Source: Georgenia sp. SYP-B2076 (GTDB lineage: Bacteria > Actinomycetota > Actinomycetes > Actinomycetales > Actinomycetaceae). Taken from it: DNA of 64,000 nucleotides. The notes beneath the pieces are model-generated. The model had not been told where the DNA came from. It was given only the letters and a program-made list of their open reading frames with translations, and made no database searches. The stretch lies in contig NZ_RXOZ01000005.1 of the NCBI RefSeq assembly GCF_003991205.1, forward strand, positions 40,208 through 104,207, written 5' to 3'. Each line of letters starts with the position of its first letter. Position 1 is the stretch's first letter. Shown here in pieces: positions 34,634 through 44,030 of the stretch. Made by a program: the position numbers and the translations under genes.

Positions 34634-36055
34634 TCACGTCGCGAGGGCCGCCGTCCTGAGCTGGTGCCGCAGGACGGCCAGCCTGGGCCCGACGCTCGTC
34701 AGCCGCACCTTCGACCACGCGTGCACGACCTCGGTGAGCAGGTCGAGGGTCTCCCACAGGAGCACCCGCTCGAGCGTGACCGGGGCGTGCCGCTCGTACT
34801 CCACGAGGAACAGGTCGCAGAGCTGGTCCAGCAGCTTCAGGCGCGCCGCAAGCCGGTCCGCCTCGCACGGCTCGTCGCCCCACGGAGCGGTCGCGCCGAT
34901 CTCCCGCAGGACGGCCCGGAAGCGCCCGACGTCGAGGCCGGGTTCCGCCATCGCCGCGCCGTCGAAGTCGATGACCGCGACGGTGCCGGAGCTCAGGAGA
35001 ACCTGCGCGGGGCGGAACGTGTGGTGCGCGCTGACGACGGGGTCCGCCCCCACGGCCCGGTCCAGCGCCTCCAGCATGGTCAGCACCGGCTCGGCGGCGG
35101 AACGCAGCCCGGGGATGGTCAGGGAGAGGCGGCCCAAGATCTCGCGGGTCTCGCTGACCTCGTCGGTCCAGGTGAAGGTGTCCCGGAAGACGGCGCCGCT
35201 GCGGTGGAGCGCGGCCAGCGCCGTGGCCGTGCGCCGCAGCTCGGTCCGCAGCCGGTCCAGCGCGGCCGGCTCCATGCCCGTGAACGCCTCGCGGACGAGC
35301 TCCTTCAGGGTGCGGTCCTCCGGGACGGCCGCCTGCAGCAGGATGCGTTCGCCGGGGAGATAGCCGAGGGGCTCGGCGAGGAGCACGACGTCACCGGCTG
35401 CGAGCGGCGTGTCCCACAGGGCAGTCATGGCCTGGTGGGCCACCGCGCCCTTGTCCCCGTGGTACGTCTTGGCGACGACCCGGCGTGGCGGCGCCGCGGG
35501 ACCCGAGCCGTAGGTGACGTCGTAGAGGATGGTGCACCGGCTGCCGGGCTTGTACTGGGCGATGCACGGGGTGGCGGCGGTGACCGTCGCGTCGGGGTGC
35601 CTGCCCGCCCGCAGGACCCGTTGGACGACCCGGGCCGATGCGGCGGGGTCCGAGAGGTCACGGAGGGCGGGCAGCCCGGGATCGGCCGTCGCCGGGGCCA
35701 GGTGCAGGCGCAGGTCGGGCAGGACGACGTCGTAGCCGGGCCGGCCGAACGGGACCGAGGACCGGGAGGCCGGCAGCGGGACGTCGGGCGGGTAGAGGAG
35801 GCCGGCGAGCACCACGTCGCGGGCCTCGGCGCCTGCGACGACGCGGACGTGGCAGCGGGCGGGCCACTGCGCGCCCTTGGCGCGCAGCCGGTCCATCTCG
35901 CAGGCCAGGAGCTCGAGCGTGCCGTCGGCGATCTCGGGCACGTGCCGGCGCAGCGACTTCTCGAGCGCGTGCGGGCGCATCGGCGCCGCGAGCCAGTCGG
36001 GCAGCGTGGCGAACCGTTCCAGCGCGGCGACAACCTCATCGGTCGTGGTGGTCAT
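34634..36055 (-). CDS. APH-like kinase-fold protein A with disrupted catalytic loop
   Basis: The last gene of the kinase/glycosyltransferase/exporter operon, 473 residues. It has the signature shared by the cluster: ADPGLPALRDLSDP, then YKPGSRC, then VVAKTYHGDKG with the ATP-binding Lys. The catalytic loop reads SAHHTFRPAQVLL (near residue 342) where active APH enzymes have HGD-x4-N, so the catalytic Asp is Thr and the metal-binding Asn is Gln; the following VAVIDFDGAAMAEPGLDVG is well kept. It may be a pseudokinase or act by a changed mechanism. ATG 36055 overlaps the stop of the previous gene (ATGA), so the long upstream extension of this frame is not used. Confidence 0.8.
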   Translation of the reverse strand: MTTTTDEVVAALERFATLPDWLAAPMRPHALEKSLRRHVPEIADGTLELLACEMDRLRAKGAQWPARCHVRVVAGAEARDVVLAGLLYPPDVPLPASRSSVPFGRPGYDVVLPDLRLHLAPATADPGLPALRDLSDPAASARVVQRVLRAGRHPDATVTAATPCIAQYKPGSRCTILYDVTYGSGPAAPPRRVVAKTYHGDKGAVAHQAMTALWDTPLAAGDVVLLAEPLGYLPGERILLQAAVPEDRTLKELVREAFTGMEPAALDRLRTELRRTATALAALHRSGAVFRDTFTWTDEVSETREILGRLSLTIPGLRSAAEPVLTMLEALDRAVGADPVVSAHHTFRPAQVLLSSGTVAVIDFDGAAMAEPGLDVGRFRAVLREIGATAPWGDEPCEADRLAARLKLLDQLCDLFLVEYERHAPVTLERVLLWETLDLLTEVVHAWSKVRLTSVGPRLAVLRHQLRTAALAT

Positions 36056-37302
36056 GGGCGGCTCCCCCCGGTCGCGTCGTCCTGCAGCATGGTGAGCGCA
36101 CGGATCACGCGGTCGTCCTTGAAGCGTCGTGCGGCACGCAGGGCGTGCAGCCCCAGGCTGAGCCTGCGGTAGGCGTCGACGCGGGCGGCGAAGGCGGCGT
36201 CGGCCCGCGCGTACGCGGCAAGGAACTCGGTGCGGGCCGCCACGGCGTTCGCGTCGTGCCGGCGGGCGGCCGCGAGGTCGTGGTAGGCGAGGTACCGCCC
36301 GACGTCGGACGCGGCCTCGCTCAGGCACACGGTGTCGAGGTCGACGAGCCCGATGCTACGGGGAAGGCGCACCAGCTGGCTGGGTGTGAAGTCGCCGTGT
36401 GAGAGCACGAGCGCGCCGCCGTCCTCCTCCTGGAGGGTGCGGCGAGCTCGCCCGAGTGCCTGCGCCACGTGGTCGGCGACGTCTGGCCACGGGCCGGCGA
36501 CGACGGCGAGCTCGGCGTCGACCCGTCGTAGCTCGGCGGCCGGAGAGCCGGTTGGCAGGGCGCCACGCGGGGCGTGCCGGTGCAGCGCGCGCAGGGCCTG
36601 AGCCGCCTCGTGGACCGTCACGGGACGGTAGGCGCCCGCGCGGGGTGCCTCCGGCGGCGGTGACAGCGACTCGAGGAAGATCGTGTGCCGCTCGGGGGCG
36701 AGGCCGAGCAGCCGGGGCAGGCGCACCCGGATCCCGGGCTCCCCGGGCATCGCGATGGCGCCGAGCGCCCGCACCGCGCGCGCCGTCGCCACCGCCTCCT
36801 CACGGCCGGGGTAGACCTTGGCATAGACCTGCCGGGGCCGTGTCCCGGCGCGCAGGGGGACGAGGTCGTAGCGCAGCACGCACGCGCCGGTGCGCGGGTG
36901 ATGCACGACGGTGACCCGGCAGCTTGACGCTGCGTCCACGTGGCCGAGTCCCGGGTGGGCGGTGAGGATCTTCACCGCAAGGCCCGGGTCGAGCATGGCC
37001 GGCAGGGTGGGCAGCGTGGGGTCGTCGGGGAATGCCGTGACGGACAGGTCCGCGGCGCGCACGCGCACCAGGAGCGTCAGGCCGCCGATGTCCGGCGTGT
37101 CGGTGTCGAGCTCGACGGAGATGCGCACCGACACGGCGTCGTCCTCGCCGTAGAGCGCCGTGTGGGTGGTGGTCCGGCTCAGCGAGCGACCCGGTAGGTG
37201 CTCGTCGACCCACTGCTGCGCGACCGCGCGGGCGAACCGCGGGTCCAGGGCACGGTCGGCCGCCGCGACCCGCTCGCGGAGGCGGAGCAGCTGGCCGCTC
37301 AT
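36052..37302 (-). CDS. APH-like kinase-fold protein B
   Basis: A 416-residue member of the cluster's kinase family. N-lobe signature FPDDPTLPTLPAMLDP, a variant of the ligand strand in ACVLRYDLVPLRAG, and QVYAKVYPGREEAV with the putative ATP Lys. Catalytic loop LSHGDFTPSQLV near residue 300 (HGD kept, Asn replaced by Gln), then GLVDLDTVCLSEAASDVGRY. The gene overlaps the ABC exporter upstream and protein A downstream, each by ATGA. It is probably an active phosphotransferase of unknown substrate. Confidence 0.82.
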   Translation of the reverse strand: MSGQLLRLRERVAAADRALDPRFARAVAQQWVDEHLPGRSLSRTTTHTALYGEDDAVSVRISVELDTDTPDIGGLTLLVRVRAADLSVTAFPDDPTLPTLPAMLDPGLAVKILTAHPGLGHVDAASSCRVTVVHHPRTGACVLRYDLVPLRAGTRPRQVYAKVYPGREEAVATARAVRALGAIAMPGEPGIRVRLPRLLGLAPERHTIFLESLSPPPEAPRAGAYRPVTVHEAAQALRALHRHAPRGALPTGSPAAELRRVDAELAVVAGPWPDVADHVAQALGRARRTLQEEDGGALVLSHGDFTPSQLVRLPRSIGLVDLDTVCLSEAASDVGRYLAYHDLAAARRHDANAVAARTEFLAAYARADAAFAARVDAYRRLSLGLHALRAARRFKDDRVIRALTMLQDDATGGSRP

Positions 37303-39368
37303 GTCGCCCTGTGCGGCGCGGGGACCGTGGCGGTGGTGGGGTCACCGCGGGAGCCGAAGAGGGCGGCGTAGGGGCCGTCGACCCGGGCGAGCGTCTCGGG
37401 CGGGCCCTCCTGGACGATCCGGCCGTCGTCGAGGACGAGGATGCGGTCCGCGCAGCGGATGAGGTCGGCGTCGTGGGAGATGATGAGCGTCGTCTTGCCG
37501 GCGATGAGGGTGCGCAGCGCCCCGATGACCTGGCCGGCCGACTCCGGGTCGAGCCCGGTCGTCGGCTCGTCCAGGACCAGCACGGGGGCGTCGCGCACGA
37601 ACGCACGGGCGACGGCGATCCGTTGCCGCTGGCCGCCGGAGAGCGTCGAGCCGCGTTCGCCGAGGACGGTCGCGTACCCCTCGGGGAGGTCCTCGATGAA
37701 GCGGTCCGCGTTGGCGAGCCGGGCGGCGCGCGTGATGCGCTCGGGGTCCGGGTCATCGATCCCGTAGCCGATGTTCTCCGCGACCGTGCCGGTGAGCAGG
37801 AGCGTCTCCTGGAGCACCGGGCTGACCTGCCGGCGCAGCGAGGCGAGGGTGAACTCGCGCACGTCGGTTCCGTCGATGGCGACGGTCCCGGAGTCCGGGT
37901 CGTACAGGCGCGGGACGAGCTGTGCGATGGTGCTCTTGCCGGCGCCGCTGGAACCCACCAGCGCCACCACCTCGCCGGGGTCCACGGCGAACGTCACGTC
38001 GTGGAGGACCGTGCGGGGCGGCTCCCCGGGGGCCTCGTGCTCAGGCTGGTAGCTGAACGTGACGTCGGTGAAGGTCAGCCTGCCCTTCAGGGGCGGCGCG
38101 GGCCGGGCGCCGGGGGAGTCCTTGACCGCCGGTTCGCGCTCCAGCAGCTCGTCGATGCGGTCGGTGCTGGCCAGCACCTTGCCGACCTTGTACCACTCGC
38201 TGACGATCTTCCGCGACGGCTTGAACATGTTCTGGATGAGCAGCACGAACAGGACCAGCGTGCCGGCCGAGATGGAGCCGCGGTCGAGGAGCCACACGCT
38301 GAGCCACACCACGCCGGCGATCGTCAGGCCCTCGAGCACCGCGATGACGAAGCCGAACTGCGCCTGGATGGTGGCGATCTTCAGCGATGCGCGCATGCTC
38401 TGGTCGCTCTGGGCGGAGAACTGCTCGAGGTTGACGTGGCCACGGCCGTAGCTCTGCACCAGGCGGATCGAGGAGAGCATCTCCTGCGCCGTCGACGCCA
38501 GGTCACCCTCCTTCGAGCGCTGCTCCTTCGAGACCCGCTTGAGCCGCAGCGAGAAGTAGTTGGCCACGAGGGCCAGGGACGGCACCACGACGAGGGCGAT
38601 GAGCGCGACCTCCGGGGAGCGGGCCAGCAGGACCACGAACGAGCCGATGAGGAGCAGGCCGCTGGCGATGATCTTGCTCAGCGACGTGATCATGAAGTCT
38701 TCCACCACGAGGACGTCACCCGTCACGCGGGTGAGGACGTCCCCGGTGCGCCGCTTGTCGTGGAAGGCCATCGACAGCTTCTGCAGGCGGTCGTACATGG
38801 TGACCCGCAGGTTGTAGCCGAGCTCGCGACCACCCCGGGCCATCGCGACCTCCGAGAGGGAGTCGGCGCCGGTGTTGATGGCCGCGATGGCGATGATGCC
38901 GAGACCCAGCAGGAGGACGGTCTCCCACCGCTCGGACGCGAGGAGTGCCGGGAACCCGTGCTCCCGGAGGCTCGGGACGCTGCCCTGCACGAAGTCGACG
39001 GTGTACGCGATCGGCAGCGGCTCCAGCACCGCGGTGAGGGCCTCGAGCACCAGCAGGATGAGCGCCTGGATGTACGGCGTGTTGCTGCCGTGGTGGGTCC
39101 GGATGAGCTCGAAGGCGCGGCGGAGGTCCGACCGCCGCGTCGCCCTGTGCCGCCCGGCCGGCTTCCTCATGGTCCCCCCGGCCGGCTTCTTCTTGGTGGG
39201 CCGCCCGGCCGGGGTCTTCGCGGTGGCCCTGGGCTTGGCCGCCGGTGTCGGGGTGGGCGGCCCTCCCGCCGGCGTGGCGGGATGCCCGGCCTCCTGCGTG
39301 GCGGTGGCCGCGGCCGGCCCGGGGGGAGCGGCGGCGGCGTCGGGGCCCTGCTCGGCGTCGACCGTCAT
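37299..39368 (-). CDS. ABC exporter with basic Ala/Lys/Pro-rich N-terminal tail
   Basis: A 689-residue full half-transporter (membrane plus ATPase domain). Membrane domain about residues 90-390; Walker A LVGSSGAGKST near 468, Q-loop SPVLQETLLL, signature TLSGGQRQRIAVARAF near 573, Walker B VLVLDEPTTGLD with catalytic Glu, H-loop ISHDAD. All residues for ATP hydrolysis are present, so it could work as a homodimer. The first 90 residues include AAKPRATAKTPAGRPTKKKP and further Lys/Arg/Pro-rich sequence, reminiscent of histone H1-like tails and absent from most relatives. ATG 39368 follows GGGAGGCAACG. It sits among four kinase-like genes and probably exports the pathway product. Confidence 0.92.
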   Translation of the reverse strand: MTVDAEQGPDAAAAPPGPAAATATQEAGHPATPAGGPPTPTPAAKPRATAKTPAGRPTKKKPAGGTMRKPAGRHRATRRSDLRRAFELIRTHHGSNTPYIQALILLVLEALTAVLEPLPIAYTVDFVQGSVPSLREHGFPALLASERWETVLLLGLGIIAIAAINTGADSLSEVAMARGGRELGYNLRVTMYDRLQKLSMAFHDKRRTGDVLTRVTGDVLVVEDFMITSLSKIIASGLLLIGSFVVLLARSPEVALIALVVVPSLALVANYFSLRLKRVSKEQRSKEGDLASTAQEMLSSIRLVQSYGRGHVNLEQFSAQSDQSMRASLKIATIQAQFGFVIAVLEGLTIAGVVWLSVWLLDRGSISAGTLVLFVLLIQNMFKPSRKIVSEWYKVGKVLASTDRIDELLEREPAVKDSPGARPAPPLKGRLTFTDVTFSYQPEHEAPGEPPRTVLHDVTFAVDPGEVVALVGSSGAGKSTIAQLVPRLYDPDSGTVAIDGTDVREFTLASLRRQVSPVLQETLLLTGTVAENIGYGIDDPDPERITRAARLANADRFIEDLPEGYATVLGERGSTLSGGQRQRIAVARAFVRDAPVLVLDEPTTGLDPESAGQVIGALRTLIAGKTTLIISHDADLIRCADRILVLDDGRIVQEGPPETLARVDGPYAALFGSRGDPTTATVPAPHRAT

Positions 39369-40660
39369 CGTTGCCTCCCGTCGAGGTGGTCGAGAACCCA
39401 GTGCGCGTCCTCGACGTAGTCCCGCGTGAGCGGGGAGAGCGGTGCGCGCGCGTGCGCCCGCAGGGCCTTGCGCATGAGTGCGACGGCCACGTAGAACTCC
39501 GCCCGTGCCGGGAGCCCGCCGGCCGGCCGGGCCGTGGCCGTGACCCCGGCGGGGGCAGCGGCTCCCGTGTACCCGTCGACGAAGCTGGTCCCCAGCCGGG
39601 CCGCCGTGGCCAGCGCCGAGTGGTCCGTGCGGAGCGCCTCCTGGCGCAGCGAGGCCACGAAGGTGCCGACGTCGGAGGCCGGGTCGGCCAGCCCGCAGTG
39701 GTCGAGGTCGAGCAGCGCGACGTGGTCGGCCTGCAGCAGGAACTGGTCGGGCTTGCAGTCGCCGTGCACCACGGAGAGTGTCCCGTCGGGTCGTCTCCAC
39801 CCGAGGAGGCGGCGGGCGAGCCCCAGCAGGGTGTCCCCGGCGGCGGCGTCGACGGAGCGGACGGCGCCCGCGCGGGCGACGAAGCGGCGGAGCTCGTTGT
39901 CCACGAGGCGTGGCCTGGGGGCGGGCACGGAGCGGCGGTGCAGCGCGGCGAGGGCGCGACCCGCCCGGGCGACGCCGGTCGTGAGCCCGGGGTCCGCGGA
40001 CGCCGGGCTCACGGCGACGTCGAGCGGGTGGCCCGGGAGGTAGCCCTGGACCACCACGGCGAGCTCGGGCAGGTGCGCGAGCACCGGTGCCAGGGTCAGG
40101 TCGGGGTCCGCAGGCGCCTGCAGGAGCGCGCGTCCCTCGGCGGCGACGGCCGCAGCCTTGGCGGGGTCGTGGTAGACCTTCGCGACGAAGCGCGTCGGCG
40201 TGGTGGTGCCGCCGTGGCGCACGGCCGCGGTGACGAGGAACGTCACGCGCCGTCCCGGCCGGTACCGCAGCAGCTCCATCCGCGCCTCGGCCACCGTGTC
40301 CGGGAGCGCGGCGTCGAGGGCGGGCACGAACGTGCGGGGGTCGACGACCGCGGGCAGGGTCGCCAGCCCCGGGTCGTCCGGGAAGCACGTGGCGCCGATC
40401 CCCTCGGCCACGGGCACACCGGGCGCGTCGCCGTCCGGCGCGACCGTGCCACGGACCAGGCGCGAGCCGAGCCGGTACAGGACCGCGGCCGGCTTCCCGG
40501 GCTCGTACTTCGCGTCGAGGACCTCGCACCCCTCCTCCGCGTCGCCGCCGAGTGCGGCGAGCAGCAGGGGCCGCATCACGTCCGGGTCGATCGCGTCGAG
40601 GAACCGGACGTACTGGCGGCGCACCCCCGGCGAGGGGGCGGTCGCGGCCGGGCCGGTCAC
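39365..40660 (-). CDS. APH-like kinase-fold protein C
   Basis: A 431-residue paralogue. Signature CFPDDPGLATLPAVVDP, then LLRYRPGRRVTFLV, then RFVAKVYHDPAKAAAV. The catalytic loop is SVVHGDCKPDQFLL near residue 297 (HGD kept, Asn replaced by Gln), followed by VALLDLDHCGLADPASDVGTF. The start is GTG 40660, overlapping the glycosyltransferase stop (GTGA), and the stop overlaps the ABC exporter start (ATGA). It is likely an active phosphotransferase; its substrate may be the sugar or lipid intermediate handled by the neighbouring glycosyltransferase and exporter. Confidence 0.83.
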   Translation of the reverse strand: MTGPAATAPSPGVRRQYVRFLDAIDPDVMRPLLLAALGGDAEEGCEVLDAKYEPGKPAAVLYRLGSRLVRGTVAPDGDAPGVPVAEGIGATCFPDDPGLATLPAVVDPRTFVPALDAALPDTVAEARMELLRYRPGRRVTFLVTAAVRHGGTTTPTRFVAKVYHDPAKAAAVAAEGRALLQAPADPDLTLAPVLAHLPELAVVVQGYLPGHPLDVAVSPASADPGLTTGVARAGRALAALHRRSVPAPRPRLVDNELRRFVARAGAVRSVDAAAGDTLLGLARRLLGWRRPDGTLSVVHGDCKPDQFLLQADHVALLDLDHCGLADPASDVGTFVASLRQEALRTDHSALATAARLGTSFVDGYTGAAAPAGVTATARPAGGLPARAEFYVAVALMRKALRAHARAPLSPLTRDYVEDAHWVLDHLDGRQR

Positions 40661-41880
40661 GGGACCACCTGCCCGAGACCGAAGACCTCGACGAGCTCGC
40701 GGGCCGCCCGGTCGACGTCGAAGCTCTCCTCGACCGTCACCCGGGCCCGCGCGCCCAGCTCGCGTCGTAGCGCCGGGTCGTCCACCAGCGCGGCGAGGTT
40801 CGCCCCGATGGCCGCGACGTCACGCGGCTGCGCCAGCAGGCCGTTGTGCCCGTGCCTGACCGCCTCACCGACGCCCCCGGCCGCCGTGGCCACCACCGGC
40901 AGGCCGGAGGCGAGCGCCTCGACGACGACGTTGGGCAGACCGTCGCGGTCGCCGTCGGCGGTGACGAAGGGCGTCAGGGCGAAGAGGTCGGCGTCTCGCA
41001 TGGCCAGGGCCACCGCGTCGCTGTCGTGCTCCCCCGCGAACGCCACGACGTCGCGGAGCCCGAGCTCGTCCCGCAGGCGCTCGAGCGCGGTGCGCATCGG
41101 ACCGTCCCCAAGGACGGTCAGCGTGAAGGAGCGGTCCGCGGCGATGCCGGCGCAGGCCCGGAGCAGGTCGGGGAAACCCTTCTTCTCGACCAGCCGGCCC
41201 ACGGACAGCACCCGCACGACGGCGCGCGCCGGCCGGGGCGGCCCGGGCGCGAACCGCCGCAGGTCCACCCCGTGGTGGATCAGGCGCACCCGGCTCGCGG
41301 TGGCCGCGCCGAGCCGGCCGCCCAGGAAGTCCAGGTTCGCCCGGCAGCACGTCAGCACGCTCGTCGCGCCGTCCGCCCGGACGCGGAGGCTGCGCGGTGG
41401 GATCTGGTAGAGGTCACGGGCGTGCGCCGTGAGGCTGTACGGCAGCCCTGTGAGTCGGTGGACCAGGTGGGCGACGAGCGCCGGGTCGTGGGCGAAGTGC
41501 GCGTGCAGGTGCGCGACCGGCACCCCAGCCTCCGCCGCCCGCAGGGCCCGCGCCGCGATCCGCACGGCGTGCTCGAAGCACTCGGACGTCGTCGCCGTCG
41601 CGTACCCGCTCGCCAGGTCGGGGTTTGCGCGCGCGAACCGGGCGGCGGCGGCGAAGCGCTCAGGCTCCCGGGCGGCGAGGAACCGATGGTCGCCCGCCGC
41701 CGGCGCGGGGCCGAGGCAGATGACCGGTGCGCGAACCTCGTCCACCTGGGGCTGCCGGACGGTTTCGCCCGAGGCCGCCATCGCGAAGATCTCCAGGTCG
41801 ACCCCGAGCCGCTCGAGCGCGAGCACCTCGTTGACGATGAACGTCTGCGACAGCCGCGGCCAGCTCCGCGTCACGTACAT
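40657..41880 (-). CDS. GT4-family glycosyltransferase
   Basis: A 407-residue retaining GT-B glycosyltransferase. The N-terminus YVTRSWPRLSQTFIVNEVLA and HLHAHFAHDPALVAHLVHRL are typical of GT4 enzymes acting on exopolysaccharide or glycolipid precursors; the C-terminal domain has LSVGRLVEKKGFPDLLRAC, TVLGDGPMRTALERL and the nucleotide-sugar site DRDGLPNVVVEALASGLPVV (E-x7-E). ATG 41880 shares one base with the upstream stop (TGATG). Its location inside the kinase cluster implies that the product is glycosylated. Confidence 0.9.
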   Translation of the reverse strand: MYVTRSWPRLSQTFIVNEVLALERLGVDLEIFAMAASGETVRQPQVDEVRAPVICLGPAPAAGDHRFLAAREPERFAAAARFARANPDLASGYATATTSECFEHAVRIAARALRAAEAGVPVAHLHAHFAHDPALVAHLVHRLTGLPYSLTAHARDLYQIPPRSLRVRADGATSVLTCCRANLDFLGGRLGAATASRVRLIHHGVDLRRFAPGPPRPARAVVRVLSVGRLVEKKGFPDLLRACAGIAADRSFTLTVLGDGPMRTALERLRDELGLRDVVAFAGEHDSDAVALAMRDADLFALTPFVTADGDRDGLPNVVVEALASGLPVVATAAGGVGEAVRHGHNGLLAQPRDVAAIGANLAALVDDPALRRELGARARVTVEESFDVDRAARELVEVFGLGQVVP

Positions 41881-44030
41881 CAACCGCCCAGCCACGACGC
41901 CCCCCGCTCGAGCCGCCACGCCCCCCGGTCGACCATCGCGTCGGTGAGGCCGCCGCGGGCCTCCTGCTTGGTGATCTTCAGGAGCGAGTACGCGTAGAAG
42001 AAGTCCAGCCGGAGCCGGGGCGCGGGGCCCGACGGGGGGCCGTAGGCCTCGAGGAGCGAGGCCTTCGCCAGCCCGGCCGCGGGAGAGCGCGTCTCGTCGG
42101 CGTAGGCGCACAGGTGCGCAAGGTCGAGGGCCGAGTCTCCCATCCTCGCCTCGTCCAGGTCGATCACCGTAGCGGTCCCGTCGACGTCGACCAGCACGTG
42201 GCCGAGGTGCAGGTCCTTGTGGATCGGCGAGCCGACGACGAGCGGCAGGTCCGCCGCCACCGCACGCAACCGCCTGGCGAGCTCGCGCGCCGGGCCGCGC
42301 AGCCGGTCGTCGGCGCGGCCGATGTCCTCCGCCCACCGCGTCAGGTTCTCCGCCTCGTGCGTGACGTCCAGCGTCCGGCGCAGCGGGATCGGGCTCGCGT
42401 GGACGGCGCGGAGCCAGGCGCCGCAGCGGCGGGCGACGTCGGCCACCTCCGCCGGCCGGTCGTCCCACCACGGGTCGGACAGGGGGCGGCCGTCGGCCGC
42501 CGCGCACAGGATGAGGCCCCGGTCGGCGAGCATGCCGAGGGGCCGGGGCGTGCCGACCCGGCCGCCGACGACCCCCTGCAGCAGCGTGAGGTTCTCGTGC
42601 GTCACCGCGGCGAGCCCCGGCTCGGCGTACGCCTTGGCGATGACGTCGAGCTCCCCGCCGGTGTCCCAGGTGACGTGGCAGCGCGCCACCACGCGCCGCC
42701 CGGGCGCGACTTTCACCGTCCGTGCCGAGGTCACCGTGGCCCGCCCGGCGCCGCGGCCGGCCAGCAGCGGGCGCAGCAGCGCGGTCATCGAGACAGGGTC
42801 TGTGAGCGCGGGCCGGGCGCCGGCCCGCAGATAGTCGTCCCGTCCCCGTCCCTGGGCCTCCCGGCGCTGGATCAGCGCGGTCGCGGTCGCAACCAGCGCA
42901 GCCACCTGTGCCCAGCGGGTCGTGTCGAGGCTGCGGTAGCGCCGGCCGGCGATCTTGAGCAGCGCCGCCGCGTGCCACCAGTCGAGCGAGCCGGGGGCGA
43001 CGCGGCCGCCGCCGTCGGCGTACCCCTCACGCAGCGCCGACGAGAGGCCGGGCGGGGCAGCGGGATTCCTCAGGTGCTGCCAGTCGACGTAGGCCAGGGC
43101 GTTGCCGAGGTCTCGGGCCGGGTCGGCGAGCCCGGCGCCGTCGAGGTCGAGCAGGACCAGGCCACCGCCCGGCACCAGCACCTGGCCGGGCCGGAAGGAG
43201 CCGTGGCTGAAGGCCGGCTCGGTGCTGTCCGGTACGGCCCTGCGCAGCAGGCCGACCGCCCACGTCATCGACAGGGCCACCGCGGGGTCGGCGTGCCAGG
43301 CCGCCGGCAGGTATCCCGCCAGCTCGTCGAGCGCCTCGTGCGCGGTATGGACGTGCGTCGCGGTGCGGCGCCCTGGCCGCACCTCGTGCACGCGCGCGAG
43401 AAGGGACCCGACCGACCGGGCCAGCTCGCCCCGCTCCCCGGCCGGGACGGCGTTGTCGCCGAGCACGGCCGAGGCGGTCGGTCCGGGCACGGCCGCGGTC
43501 ACGACGGCGCTCAGGTCGGGCCACCAGCCCACGAGCGGCGGGACGACGGGCGTGCCGCGGGCGCCGGCCAGGGACTCGTGGCTCTCGACGTACTCCTCGA
43601 CGCCGCCGGCGAAGACCTTGACGAAGACGTCCCGCGTTCCCACGCCGGTCTCGACGGCGGCGCGCACGACACAGCGTGAGCCCGGGCGGTAGCTCGCCGT
43701 GGACGTGACGCAGCGCCGGACCGGCTCTCCGAGTAGCTGCCCGAACCGGTCCTTGGCGTGCTCGGGGTCGAGGATCGCCCGGAGCCCGGGCAGCGCCGGG
43801 TCCTCGGCGAGGGTGCTGCGGGTGGTCGCGGCCGGGGTGACCTCGAGCACCACGACCTCGCCGTCGGGGCGGTCGAACGCGACGCGGGTGCCGCGGTCCG
43901 GGTCCCAGCGCACCTGGTGCACGCCACCGCGCCGGCTCTCGGCGTCGACCACCCGGCCGGCCTGGCCGGCGAGGCGGTCGATCCCGCCCCAGTCCACCGC
44001 GCTCGCGGCCGGGGGCCAGGTGGTCGTCAT
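41880..44030 (-). CDS. Double APH-like kinase protein D (two kinase modules in tandem)
   Basis: A 716-residue protein with two APH-like modules. Module 1 (about 1-400) has the cluster signature AEDPALPGLRAILDP, YRPGSRCVVR, DVFVKVFAGGVEE and a defective loop FSHGSFRPGQVLV (near 274, Asp replaced by Ser) with LVLLDLDGAGLADPARDLG. Module 2 (about 430-716) has a shortened N-lobe (VAPGRRVVARCHVTWD, DVIAKAYAEPG) and the loop IHKDLHLGHVLVDV near 602 (Asp kept, Asn replaced by His) with TVIDLDEARMGDSALDL. Module 1 is likely a pseudokinase or substrate-binding partner, module 2 the active site. ATG 44030 overlaps the upstream gene (ATGA). Confidence 0.83.
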   Translation of the reverse strand: MTTTWPPAASAVDWGGIDRLAGQAGRVVDAESRRGGVHQVRWDPDRGTRVAFDRPDGEVVVLEVTPAATTRSTLAEDPALPGLRAILDPEHAKDRFGQLLGEPVRRCVTSTASYRPGSRCVVRAAVETGVGTRDVFVKVFAGGVEEYVESHESLAGARGTPVVPPLVGWWPDLSAVVTAAVPGPTASAVLGDNAVPAGERGELARSVGSLLARVHEVRPGRRTATHVHTAHEALDELAGYLPAAWHADPAVALSMTWAVGLLRRAVPDSTEPAFSHGSFRPGQVLVPGGGLVLLDLDGAGLADPARDLGNALAYVDWQHLRNPAAPPGLSSALREGYADGGGRVAPGSLDWWHAAALLKIAGRRYRSLDTTRWAQVAALVATATALIQRREAQGRGRDDYLRAGARPALTDPVSMTALLRPLLAGRGAGRATVTSARTVKVAPGRRVVARCHVTWDTGGELDVIAKAYAEPGLAAVTHENLTLLQGVVGGRVGTPRPLGMLADRGLILCAAADGRPLSDPWWDDRPAEVADVARRCGAWLRAVHASPIPLRRTLDVTHEAENLTRWAEDIGRADDRLRGPARELARRLRAVAADLPLVVGSPIHKDLHLGHVLVDVDGTATVIDLDEARMGDSALDLAHLCAYADETRSPAAGLAKASLLEAYGPPSGPAPRLRLDFFYAYSLLKITKQEARGGLTDAMVDRGAWRLERGASWLGG

